Source: Maridesulfovibrio sp. (GTDB lineage Bacteria > Desulfobacterota > Desulfovibrionia > Desulfovibrionales > Desulfovibrionaceae). Taken from it: DNA of 64,000 nt. The first letter of the stretch is position 1. Each line of letters opens with the position of its first letter. The translations under genes were made by a program, and so were the position numbers. This document shows positions 54,406-64,000 of this stretch, piece after piece. Under the pieces are notes generated by a model that did not search any database, was not told the origin of the DNA, and saw only the letters and a program-made list of their open reading frames with translations. The stretch spans positions 434,001 through 498,000 of the forward strand of contig NZ_OY781616.1 of the NCBI RefSeq assembly GCF_963677005.1. Reading direction: 5' to 3'.

Positions 54406-57400
54406 GTGCCAGCGGTGCTGTTGAGAGTAAAGCAACTTTTTTGGATAATTTTCATCCTCTTTGATCTCTGCGTTCTGGCGGCGATTCTGGGGGGAGTATA
54501 TTATCTTGAATCGGACGGCCCCCGACACGAACTGGAAAGTTTTCTAGGGGAGAAGCTGGGGCGTGAGGTTGTTTTTGAAAAGAATCTGGACCTGATTTTC
54601 TATCCCTGGCTGGGGCTGGAAACAGGGCCGGTTTCTATTGCCGCTGCTCCCGGTGCGGATTATGAGCACCAGCTTTCGGTAAGAAGCATAGACTTCAAGG
54701 TCCGTCTTCTTCCCCTTCTGCACGGGGAGCTTGAAGTCGATACAATAGTAGTTGATTCTCCGGTATTCAGGATGGACAGGGGCCGGGATGGGAAATTGGA
54801 TTTTCCGGCCATGGGGAGAGTTGAAAACGCAACCTCAGAAGATTCAGACGGACTTTTTTTTCGCTCAATTACCGTGCGCGGTATTGTTGTAAGCAACGCC
54901 ACATGCACATACACGGACGTAGCAACAGGAAATTTCTTCAATGTTTCCGGGATCAATATCCGCACCGGACTGCTGCGCAAGGATACCCCGCTTGCCTTTG
55001 ATGTAGGCGCCATGCTTGAGACAGATCTGTTCAATCTTCGCGCAAAGGCTGAATTCAAGGGACTTCTTGATTTTTCCCGGTCCGAACGCACCATATCCCT
55101 TTCTGAAACAACTCTTGCGCTCATTGCCGAAAGTGACGAGCTTCTCGGTAGTGGAGAATCCGTTCAGGCCATAACCAATCTTGATTTCAATCTTGTGGAT
55201 GGAAAAGTCGATCTGCGGGGAATAGTGGTTCAGGCCGCGGGGGTACTTCTTTCCGGGGAGGCAACGTGCGGAAATATTTATCATGCTCCGGAATTCAGGG
55301 GAAGCCTGCGCTCGACAAGGTTTGATCCCAAATCGGTTTTCTCCCGCTTCACCCCGGAACCGATTCCTTCGAAGTTCAAAGATATTCTCAATTCCGCCTC
55401 TTTTTCAGTCGATTTTGATTCAAATCTGGAAAGGACCATTCTGAAAAATATGGTTCTGAAGGTTGATGACACCACTGTTCAGGGAGACTTTTCGCTCAAG
55501 GATTACAGCAGTCCCTGGGTGGAATTCAATGTCTACGCAGATAAAATTGTGCTCGATCCTTATGCGCGGATTTTCAAGCGCAGTAAATCAGCCGGGAGTG
55601 CAAAGTCCAGGAAGAACGGTAGCGGAACTCCGCCCGCGCAAGATGGTAAATTGCGGCGGGAACTGCGGGAAACGGTTATCGCCGATCTTGTGCACAGGAT
55701 TCCATGCAGAGGCAGACTTGAGGTCGGGTATCTTGCATATGATGGAATGCGTCTGGAAACCACGCGTCTGGCAATTTCTCCGGGTCCGAAGGTGGCCGGC
55801 CTGAGTATTGGAAAGGGTTCGTACCTTGACGGTGATTTTTCCCTGCGGGCTGATCTTACGTTCGATGGAAGCCGGAAGAAGGATACCCTCTACCTTTCCG
55901 GTGCGGGAGAGGTTTCTCCTTTCACTCTTTCCCGTATTCCGGTCCGTAGCGATGTCATTAAGTTCCGCTCCGGAAAGGCCGGGCTAAAACTCAAGAACAT
56001 GTCTTCGCACGGCAAGACTCTTGTGGAGTTGTTCCGCAATCTTCGTTTCCGCATGGAACTGAGGGCAGACGGGGCGGCCGCAAGTCTGGGAAACAAGGAT
56101 ATCCCGCGGGAATACCGACATTTTCATGTAAAAGAACTGAAGCTGGATATTGATGGAACACCCTTGCCGACAGTTCCCCCGGAAGGAATGGTCGGCCGCA
56201 GGCTGGAAATTGCCTTGTCCGCAGGATTGCTGAAGCCTGATTTAAAACTCGCAGGGAGTTTTTCCGGCGACATTTTATGTGAGCGTTTTCATCCTGATAT
56301 GGCCGCCCTGCGCAACAGCACTCTGGACCTCTCGGTGGAAGGTTCCGGTCTGCCTGTGGTCAAAAAAGGAGTGAAACTCGCTCTTTCCGGGGGCGGAAAG
56401 TTACGCAACCATGACCTTAAACTGAACCGTTTTTCCATAAAAAGCGGGGCAGTTGATGTGCATGGCGACCTTGACGCCAAACGGCTTGGAACAGAGACGG
56501 CTTTTGCTACCGGACGGTTGAAGTTAGGCAATACAGATTGTTCTGAAATTTTCGATCTGTTCGGTATCGCCAAACCGAAGACGCAGGACCCGGATGCCTT
56601 TGATTCGGTTGAACTGGACACGATTTTTCAGCTTAACGGGGAGAATCTCAATCTGCGTGTAAACAGATGCAGGCTGGATAACGCTACTGCAGCCGGGACT
56701 TTCGAACTAGTGGATTTCAATAATCCGAGCATTAATTTTATAGTAACCGGTGACAATGTGGATGTTGATCGTTTTCTGCCGCCTGAAGAGGACGAAAAGG
56801 ACAAGGCGCAAAGCGGTAATGAGTTCGAGGTCAAACTGCCGGAATGGGAATTTCCGGATTCCTTTCTGGGGGCTATCAATGCCTCCGGCAAGGTGGAGTG
56901 CAACTATTTCCGTATTTTCGATTTCGGCGGCAGCAGGATTTCCGCAGATGTCGATATGCAGAAATCGGTCATCGATATCCACAATATCAAGGCAGATTTC
57001 CATAAGGGAAATCTTGCCGGAAAACTGGCTTTGGGCCTCCGTAACGGAACAGTCAGCCTTGATTCCGATTTTGAGGGACGCGGTTTTGAAGCCGGACTCT
57101 TTTTCGCGGATTACATAGGGCGTGATTGCGTCAACGGCAAAACCGATGCCTCGCTCAAGTTGAAGGGCAGTTCCTCGGCCAACACTTATTTCACCAATTC
57201 CATGACCGGGAGTCTGGCTTTCAAGATAACGAACGGCTCTTACCTGTTCGAATCCATGGCAGCAAAGGAAAAGAGGGCAGGCAAACCAGCCACCCCGACG
57301 GCCTTTTCGCTGATGCAGGGAACTGTCCGGGGCAGCAAAGGTGATTTCAAGGTCGAGGACTATCTGCTGAAGACCAATTACCTGACCGCAACGGCCAATG

Positions 57401-57651
57401 GAGGGTTCAGCTTTCCCAAGGATTCCATAAACCTGCGTGTGGATGCCGATATTGTAAAACTGCCCAACCTGTACCTGAAAATTGTCAACGCCCTGCTTGA
57501 TGCCTTGACCGGCGTGAATGTAACCGTAACCGGACGGCTCAGTGACCCCAGAGTGCAGGTAAAGGGACTGGAGCGCTGGACAGATGTTTTAAATGACGTG
57601 CTTGGATTGCCGGAGCAGTCTTTTATGTTTTTCAAGGACCTGATTTTCTGA
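54406..57651 (+). CDS. AsmA-family inner-membrane/periplasmic protein
   Basis: A protein of about 1081 residues. One N-terminal helix (LFWIIFILFDLCVLAAILGGVYYL, about 10-33, in two parts) anchors it, and the AsmA domain follows (LESFLGEKLGREVVFEK, then SIDFKVRLLPLLHGELEVDTI). The long repeated beta-strand-rich body and the C-terminal AsmA_2 block (NSMTGSLAFKITNGSYLF, then VNVTVTGRLSDPRVQVKGLE) match AsmA/TamB-like proteins thought to move phospholipid to the outer membrane. The start is uncertain: GTG at 54406, GTG at 54415 and TTG at 54421 lie close together and none has a clear ribosome-binding site. Confidence 0.9.
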   Translation: MPAVLLRVKQLFWIIFILFDLCVLAAILGGVYYLESDGPRHELESFLGEKLGREVVFEKNLDLIFYPWLGLETGPVSIAAAPGADYEHQLSVRSIDFKVRLLPLLHGELEVDTIVVDSPVFRMDRGRDGKLDFPAMGRVENATSEDSDGLFFRSITVRGIVVSNATCTYTDVATGNFFNVSGINIRTGLLRKDTPLAFDVGAMLETDLFNLRAKAEFKGLLDFSRSERTISLSETTLALIAESDELLGSGESVQAITNLDFNLVDGKVDLRGIVVQAAGVLLSGEATCGNIYHAPEFRGSLRSTRFDPKSVFSRFTPEPIPSKFKDILNSASFSVDFDSNLERTILKNMVLKVDDTTVQGDFSLKDYSSPWVEFNVYADKIVLDPYARIFKRSKSAGSAKSRKNGSGTPPAQDGKLRRELRETVIADLVHRIPCRGRLEVGYLAYDGMRLETTRLAISPGPKVAGLSIGKGSYLDGDFSLRADLTFDGSRKKDTLYLSGAGEVSPFTLSRIPVRSDVIKFRSGKAGLKLKNMSSHGKTLVELFRNLRFRMELRADGAAASLGNKDIPREYRHFHVKELKLDIDGTPLPTVPPEGMVGRRLEIALSAGLLKPDLKLAGSFSGDILCERFHPDMAALRNSTLDLSVEGSGLPVVKKGVKLALSGGGKLRNHDLKLNRFSIKSGAVDVHGDLDAKRLGTETAFATGRLKLGNTDCSEIFDLFGIAKPKTQDPDAFDSVELDTIFQLNGENLNLRVNRCRLDNATAAGTFELVDFNNPSINFIVTGDNVDVDRFLPPEEDEKDKAQSGNEFEVKLPEWEFPDSFLGAINASGKVECNYFRIFDFGGSRISADVDMQKSVIDIHNIKADFHKGNLAGKLALGLRNGTVSLDSDFEGRGFEAGLFFADYIGRDCVNGKTDASLKLKGSSSANTYFTNSMTGSLAFKITNGSYLFESMAAKEKRAGKPATPTAFSLMQGTVRGSKGDFKVEDYLLKTNYLTATANGGFSFPKDSINLRVDADIVKLPNLYLKIVNALLDALTGVNVTVTGRLSDPRVQVKGLERWTDVLNDVLGLPEQSFMFFKDLIF

Positions 57652-57719
57652 TACGTTCCATAAAAATATCACCGTGATTCATAAGCGCAGGGGTGCGTGT
57701 TGCGGCGAGGAGGAATGTT

Positions 57720-59093
57720 ATGACCGGAGGGAAATTGGGCGGCAGGATTGCGGATTTCTTCCTGCACGATATTTGGGACTGGAGCTCCAGACAGGTCAGC
57801 GGGCCGGTCCGCTGGCTTTATACCCTTGCCCGCGTATCCTATCTTGTCGTCATCGGCTTTCTTAATGATCAATGCATCATCCGGGCCTCCGCGCTGACCT
57901 TCACAACCATGCTGTCAATCGTCCCGTTTGTGGCCGTGGCCTTTTCTCTTATGAAAGGGATGGGATTCCAGGATTCCCAGTTCATTCACGACATGCTGCT
58001 GAAGATTTCGGCCGGACGTGAGGATGTGGTCACAAAGATTCTCGAATATGTGGACAATACAAATGTTCAGACTCTGGGATGGGTTGGTATCGGAACGCTT
58101 CTGTTCACCGTACTGTCCACAGTGGGGACAATAGAGAAGGCGTTCAACGTAATCTGGAAGGTCAGTCACGGGCGTACTTTCTGGCGCAAATTTACTGATT
58201 TTTTTTCCGTCATTTTTATCTGCCCGGTAGCGGTAATTGTCGCTACAAGTGTCAGTATCTCCATACGCCGTCAGACATTGCTCCATTCGCTGGAAGATTT
58301 TTACGGGGTGTCGGAACTTGAGACCTTTCTGATGAAGCTGGCGCCCATGGCTCTTATCTGGCTGGCTTTTACCTTCATTTACGCTTTCATGCCCAATACC
58401 CGGGTGCGGGTCGGCAGTGCATTTGCGGGCGGAGTGGTGTCCGGAACTATCTGGCACATGGCCCAGTGGGCCTACATAAACTGGCAGATCGGGGTTTCCA
58501 AGTACAATGCCATTTACGGTAGTTTTGCTCAGTTACCTCTGTTTCTTCTCTGGCTATATTGCAGTTGGATAATTGTTCTGCTGGGATCGGAGATAAGCTA
58601 TGCGGTCCAGAACGTGATGTTATACCGCCAGCAGCGTTTTATGCCGGATGCTGGCATTGAGGACATGCAGAAGTTTTCCCTGCTGGCGTTGAGTTTCATG
58701 GCACTTCGATTCGATCGGGCCGAACCTCCGTATAATCCTGAAGAGATCGCCGCAGAGATCGGCGTACCGGTCAGTTTCATAACTCCGCTTCTGGACAGAT
58801 TCGTGGAGGGCGGGGTCCTCGCCCATGCCGAAGGTGAAGGAGAGGATATCTACTGCTTTGCCATATCGCCGAGGCATGTCTCGGTGTTGATGGTCATGGG
58901 AATCCTTTCTGGTAGCGGGAAAGGGGCAAGTTCTGTGGTGGATAATGCCTATATGCGGTTCGTGACGCAAAAATTCAACGAACTAAAGGCCCTTATCCGC
59001 GACAGCGGTCTGGACATGAGCCTGCTGGATTATGCGCAGGACATGGGCAGGACTGTTTCCGGCTCAGTTGCGTCGGAAGAGCATGCGGAATAA
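57720..59093 (+). CDS. YihY/BrkB-family membrane protein
   Basis: A 457-residue inner-membrane protein with about six helices between 45 and 310. YihY hallmarks are SALTFTTMLSIVPFVAVAFSL, TVGTIEKAFNVIWKV and YGSFAQLPLFLLWLYCSWIIVLLGSEISY (in parts). The name ribonuclease BN was an old misassignment. The C-terminal ~120 residues form a soluble extension (PPYNPEEIAAEIGVPVSFITPLLDRFVEGG) that looks like a winged helix. The ATG at 57720 follows GAGGAGGA. Its stop is six bases from the convergent YdcF-like gene, with no terminator between. Confidence 0.92.
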   Translation: MTGGKLGGRIADFFLHDIWDWSSRQVSGPVRWLYTLARVSYLVVIGFLNDQCIIRASALTFTTMLSIVPFVAVAFSLMKGMGFQDSQFIHDMLLKISAGREDVVTKILEYVDNTNVQTLGWVGIGTLLFTVLSTVGTIEKAFNVIWKVSHGRTFWRKFTDFFSVIFICPVAVIVATSVSISIRRQTLLHSLEDFYGVSELETFLMKLAPMALIWLAFTFIYAFMPNTRVRVGSAFAGGVVSGTIWHMAQWAYINWQIGVSKYNAIYGSFAQLPLFLLWLYCSWIIVLLGSEISYAVQNVMLYRQQRFMPDAGIEDMQKFSLLALSFMALRFDRAEPPYNPEEIAAEIGVPVSFITPLLDRFVEGGVLAHAEGEGEDIYCFAISPRHVSVLMVMGILSGSGKGASSVVDNAYMRFVTQKFNELKALIRDSGLDMSLLDYAQDMGRTVSGSVASEEHAE

Positions 59094-59099
59094 ATTCGG

Positions 59100-59786
59100 T
59101 TAAATATTTTCTGTAGGCTGATCCGATCTTCTGAAAGCTCCGCCAAGTTCATAGTAGACTGTTTTCAGCACTTCCATCACGACGAAGGGGGCGGTGCGGA
59201 AATCCGTCCACCATTTTTCAGGAACTTTCTCGTACGGCGTACCGGATAGAATAATTTTTACGTCCGGCGGCAGTACTTCCCGGAATATGATTCCGGCCCG
59301 GCCCGTGTGCAGCGGAGATGTTACCAGAATAATGGATTTTATCCGCGTTCCAATATGCTTTTTCAATTCTTCAGCTTCTTCAATGGTGCTGATGCTGCCG
59401 TGGCCGAAAAATTCTATCCTGTCTGCGGGTACCCCTTTTTTCAGCAGGACATCCCTGAAAACTTCCCACTGAAATGGAAACGGTATGCCCAGTTCCCGGA
59501 GAGTCTTAGTCTCGCTTAACATTACCGGCTTGCTGGTCAGCACAAGAGGGGCATAGCCCTTGTTGTAAAGCTCTGCCGCGTATATTGGGCGGAAGTACTG
59601 TCCGCCTAGAACAACTATGGCATCGGCCTTTTCAAGTCTGTCCTGCTGCTGCAGCAGAGTCGGAGCCATAAAAAACAGAAGTACTGCTGCCGCGAATCCG
59701 GCCACGCACAGAGCTCCTATGGCCGTGAGAACCCGGCGTACGGTTCTCAGGACACGCCGGTTAATGTCGTTTTTTGATATGGTCAT
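59100..59786 (-). CDS. YdcF/SanA-like DUF218 protein
   Basis: A 228-residue protein with one N-terminal helix (LTAIGALCVAGFAAAVLLFFM, about 20-41, trimmed) and a DUF218 domain: ADAIVVLGGQYFRPIYAAELY, then STIEEAEELKKHI, then SIILVTSPLHTGRAGIIF. Members of this group affect envelope permeability and peptidoglycan in other bacteria; the biochemical role is unclear. It lies downstream of tgt, separated by the second copy of the 146-bp repeat. Confidence 0.85.
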   Translation of the reverse strand: MTISKNDINRRVLRTVRRVLTAIGALCVAGFAAAVLLFFMAPTLLQQQDRLEKADAIVVLGGQYFRPIYAAELYNKGYAPLVLTSKPVMLSETKTLRELGIPFPFQWEVFRDVLLKKGVPADRIEFFGHGSISTIEEAEELKKHIGTRIKSIILVTSPLHTGRAGIIFREVLPPDVKIILSGTPYEKVPEKWWTDFRTAPFVVMEVLKTVYYELGGAFRRSDQPTENI

Positions 59787-59827
59787 TGCCTTGGCTCTGC
59801 AAAACTTTTATTAAAAGAAGCAGCACG

Positions 59828-59973
59828 TTAAACTATTAGGGATTCCAAAGGGGATTATCCATCTCTGCTCTCCATATCCCTAAGACTCGAAGCGCGCTTC
59901 TCGCCTAAGGGCTAATGGGCCTTTGGCCGCCAGCGGCGAAATCAAGTTATCAAAAGCACGAAGCGCATCAAAT
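59828..59973. repeat. 146-bp interspersed repeat, copy 2
   Basis: Aligns end to end without gaps to 12903-13048, about 88% identical by hand. Both copies keep AGGGATTCCAAAGGG at the left, GGGCCTTTGGCCGCC and AAGCGCATCAAAT at the right. It sits between tgt and the YdcF-like gene on the minus strand. No terminal duplications or coding capacity were seen. Confidence 0.85.
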
Positions 59974-59998
59974 GAGAAATTAATTAATATTACTCTTA

Positions 59999-61794
<1,796 letters not shown>

Positions 61795-61971
61795 ATGGAG
61801 TCTTTATTTGGGTCTTGGTCGGCAGCGATGCTCAACCTCGGCGTGTGTGGCTATCATTTCTTTACATAACTGACAATGGGCATATTGAACATCAAGATGT
61901 TTATGGATGTTTTCTGCATTGTCAATTAATGTATACGGTACTAGGTATGAAATTATTTCGGAGGTAGTGAA

Positions 61972-62259
61972 ATGAAAATGGTATTTGGTCTTCTGGTTGT
62001 GGGTCTTCTTCTTTTCTCCGGGGCTTACATTTCCGTACCTGTTGCGGATGACGGCGCCGGGCTCGTCATGTCCAAATGCGGGGCCTGCCACAGCCTGAAA
62101 CGGGTCTGCCGGTCGCTGGGCAGAAAGGATCTGGATGCATGGAAAAAAACGAACAAACGCATGGCTGATATGGGCATGACCGTCAGCGATGCCGAACTGG
62201 ACCTGATCAGCAGCTATCTGGCCGGAGCAAAGCCCGGTGAAGGACCGGTCTGTCAGTAG
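61972..62259 (+). CDS. Small periplasmic monohaem cytochrome c-like protein
   Basis: A 95-residue protein with a signal peptide (MVFGLLVVGLLLFSGAY region) and a single CxxCH haem site, MSKCGACHSLKR, near residues 36-40. A Met in RMADMGMTV is a likely sixth ligand. ISSYLAG at the end is like class I cytochromes. It is shorter than cytochrome c553. GGAGGTAG precedes the ATG. It is followed ten bases later by cutA. Confidence 0.85.
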   Translation: MKMVFGLLVVGLLLFSGAYISVPVADDGAGLVMSKCGACHSLKRVCRSLGRKDLDAWKKTNKRMADMGMTVSDAELDLISSYLAGAKPGEGPVCQ

Positions 62260-62268
62260 GGGAAGAAA

Positions 62269-62583
62269 ATGTCCGTGGCAATGGTGTACATGACTGCCGG
62301 TGACGTTGAGGAAGCACGGCGAATCGGCAGGGAACTTGTTCGGTTACGGCTTGCCGCCTGTGTGAATATCCTCGGCGGAATGGAGTCTATTTATCTCTGG
62401 CAGGAGAAGCTGGAAACGGCAGACGAGGTTGTGCTGATTGCCAAAACCGTATCCGAAAAGGTTGAGGAACTGACTGAAACAGTTAAAGAACTTCACAGCT
62501 ATGATTGCCCCTGTGTCGTTGCTTTTGAAGCCGACAAGGGCAATGATCAGTTTTTTGAATGGATCGGGAACTGTACAACGTAG
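62269..62583 (+). CDS. cutA: CutA family divalent-cation tolerance protein
   Basis: A 104-residue trimeric protein of the CutA1 family. Hallmarks are VEEARRIGRELVRLRLAACVN, GMESIYLWQEKLETADEVVLIAKT (in parts) and HSYDCPCVVAFEADKGNDQFFEWI (in parts). GGGGAAGAAA precedes the ATG. It forms a two-gene unit with the small cytochrome. The link to copper tolerance comes from E. coli and the true role is unclear. Confidence 0.95.
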   Translation: MSVAMVYMTAGDVEEARRIGRELVRLRLAACVNILGGMESIYLWQEKLETADEVVLIAKTVSEKVEELTETVKELHSYDCPCVVAFEADKGNDQFFEWIGNCTT

Positions 62584-62638
62584 TTTTTCAGTGTGCAGCT
62601 TCTTCGTTGACTTTGTCTGCCTGTAAAGCATACTCTCA

Positions 62639-62673
62639 GCCGCGCGGAAACCGGGCATGCCGGTTCCGCGCGG
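62639..62673 (+). terminator. Stem-loop between cutA and the PfkB-type kinase gene
   Basis: GCCGCGCGGAAACCGG pairs with CCGGTTCCGCGCGGC around GCAT. ATATTT follows, so it is a fair terminator with a weak T run. Confidence 0.65.
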
Positions 62674-62718
62674 CATATTTCATACTTAATCAATTCGCAC
62701 GACAAGGAGTTTTCTTCG

Positions 62719-63651
62719 ATGAAAATACTGGTTTCCGGTTCACTTGCCTATGACAGAATCATGAGTTTTCCCGGCAGCTTCGCCGATCATATCCTGCCTG
62801 ACAAAATTCATATGCTCAATGTCTGCTTCCTGGTGGACGGACTTGACGAGAGGTTTGGGGGCACTGCCGGAAACATCGCTTACGCCCTTTCCATGCTGAA
62901 TGAAGCCCCGGTTATTCTCGGAACCGCCGGGAAGGACTTTGAGGGTTACGAAAAATGGCTGGACGGACACGGCATTACCCGCGAAGGGATAAAGTCTGTG
63001 GACAGCGAGTTTACTGCCGGGGCATACATAACAACCGATAAGTCCGATAACCAGATCACCGGATTCAACCCCGGAGCCATGAAATATTCCTGCGGTTACG
63101 ATTTTTCGGATATCAAAGCAGACGACACTCTGGCTATCGTGTCCCCCGGTAACCTTGATGACATGCAAAATTTCCCCGCTGTGTACCGTGAAAAGGGCGT
63201 TCCTTTCATCTACGATCCCGGCCAGAACATTCCGGCTTTCAGTGGCGAGCAGCTTCTGGACATGATCAGCGGATGCAAAATTCTTGTTTCCAACGACTAC
63301 GAACTTGAAATGATAATGAAGTCCACCGGCAAAACCCGTGATGAGCTTATGGAAATCTGCGATTCCATCATCGTGACCCTTGGTGAAAACGGTTGTCTGG
63401 TTGTGGAAAAGGACGGCGAAACCGCTGTTCCCGCCGCAAAGGCCAAGGAAGTCAAAGATCCCACCGGAGCCGGAGATGCTTTCCGGTCCGGACTTATCAA
63501 AGGGCTCTGCATGGGCAAATCCCTTGCTGAATCCGCTCGTGTCGGGGCTGTCAGCGCCGTTTACTGCGTTGAACAGCTCGGAACTCAGGAACATTCCTAT
63601 ACCGAGGAAGAGTTCTGGGTCCGTTATGAGGAAAATTTCGGTAAGATTTAG
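62719..63651 (+). CDS. PfkB-family carbohydrate (or adenosine) kinase
   Basis: A 310-residue kinase. The N-terminal GG-containing FGGTAGNIAYALSMLNEAPVI and the C-terminal DPTGAGDAFRSGLIKGL, with the catalytic Asp, are the two PfkB signatures. It starts MKILVSGSLAYDRIMSFPGSF, which resembles bacterial adenosine-kinase-like members rather than fructokinases. CAAGGAG precedes the ATG. The gene is monocistronic and closed by a strong terminator. The substrate is not decided by the sequence. Confidence 0.9.
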   Translation: MKILVSGSLAYDRIMSFPGSFADHILPDKIHMLNVCFLVDGLDERFGGTAGNIAYALSMLNEAPVILGTAGKDFEGYEKWLDGHGITREGIKSVDSEFTAGAYITTDKSDNQITGFNPGAMKYSCGYDFSDIKADDTLAIVSPGNLDDMQNFPAVYREKGVPFIYDPGQNIPAFSGEQLLDMISGCKILVSNDYELEMIMKSTGKTRDELMEICDSIIVTLGENGCLVVEKDGETAVPAAKAKEVKDPTGAGDAFRSGLIKGLCMGKSLAESARVGAVSAVYCVEQLGTQEHSYTEEEFWVRYEENFGKI

Positions 63652-63679
63652 TCAAAACGCTTTAATCCGACTATATTCC

Positions 63680-63716
63680 GGCGGCGGTTCTGAATTTTCA
63701 GAGCCGCCGCTTTTTT
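63680..63716 (+). terminator. Terminator of the PfkB-type kinase gene
   Basis: GCGGCGG-TCTGA pairs with TCAGA-CCGCCGC, followed by TTTTTT. Confidence 0.92.
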
Positions 63717-63862
63717 GTTTATCAGTCTGTTGTGTCACGTTTTTTGATTTTATTATTCCCGGCGTGCTTTTTATATTTTTCTGGTGTAGAGTTTTAACTG
63801 ATAATGATATTTTGAATAAAAGATCTGTTGTCATAGCTGGTTGGACCCGGAGGACTCGCATC

Positions 63863-64000
63863 ATGATTGAAATTACCGCCGACATGCTTGAAAGTTATCT
63901 GAAGGAGGCGTTCGGAGACGGAACCGAACTGGTTGATTACGGTGATCTAGGTTATCTGGACAAGCAGGGGATGAAAAAGTTCGGTTACGGCAAACCGCTT
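63863..64000 (+). CDS. Start of a further gene, possibly a phosphotransferase (truncated by window)
   Basis: 46 codons are visible from the ATG at 63863, preceded by GGAGGA at 63850-63855. The product begins MIEITADMLESYLKEAFG and has GMKKFGYGKPL near residues 36-46. This N-terminus is reminiscent of aminoglycoside-phosphotransferase-like kinases in related bacteria, but that is from memory and weak. The frame is open to the window end. Confidence 0.6.
   Translation, partial: MIEITADMLESYLKEAFGDGTELVDYGDLGYLDKQGMKKFGYGKPL

Overview
The window looks like chromosome of a marine Desulfovibrio-type sulfate reducer (Desulfobacterota, Maridesulfovibrio-like). The pointers are iron-sulfur and hydrogenase-related proteins, a DsrE-fold protein, paired ferredoxin-containing MinD ATPases of the kind found with the Desulfovibrio ORP complex, many PAS/Cache signalling proteins, about 50% GC, and the lysS-lolC-lolD-bamA-skp-lpxD-fabZ-lpxA-lpxI order. 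The assignment rests on recall and reading of the sequence only; no search was run.

Layout. 1-12.8 kb is accessory: a truncated, degenerate [NiFe]-hydrogenase-large-subunit homologue, an AT-rich glycosyltransferase, katG, a DsrE-like protein, a sugar acetyltransferase, a metallo-beta-lactamase-fold lipoprotein, a DUF362/polyferredoxin pair, a nucleotidyltransferase-like protein and a DUF3089 protein. 13.1-22.1 kb (minus strand) is one sugar-utilisation operon, galT-galK-lacI*-galM-ABC ATPase-binding protein-two permeases. A strong promoter with an overlapping LacI-type operator precedes galT, and the lacI-type regulator carries a 1-base frameshift. 22.4-26.8 kb holds a periplasmic binding lipoprotein, a hybrid histidine kinase and an HD-GYP response regulator, translationally coupled. 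27.3-36.4 kb holds a DUF4301 protein, a Cache-HAMP-PAS-GGDEF-EAL protein, an ErcA-like iron alcohol dehydrogenase overlapping a PAS histidine kinase, and proteins of unknown function.

36.6-40.1 kb has a Skp-like lipoprotein, pyruvate kinase, a bacterial cereblon-type (CULT) protein and three nearly identical tRNA-Asn units, each with its own promoter, leader hairpin and terminator. 40.3-50.3 kb is the envelope-biogenesis operon from lysS to lpxI, including a BamA with an extra N-terminal domain. 50.3-54.3 kb has FmdB, CGGC, two MinD-ferredoxin ATPases, a DUF5320 protein and a divergent DUF89 phosphatase. 54.4-64 kb is housekeeping and mixed: AsmA, YihY, YdcF-like, tgt, nth, a small cytochrome c, cutA, a PfkB-family kinase and the start of a further gene.

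A 146-bp repeat occurs twice, at 12.9 kb and 59.8 kb, about 88% identical by hand alignment. No CRISPR array, transposase, integrase or phage gene was seen.
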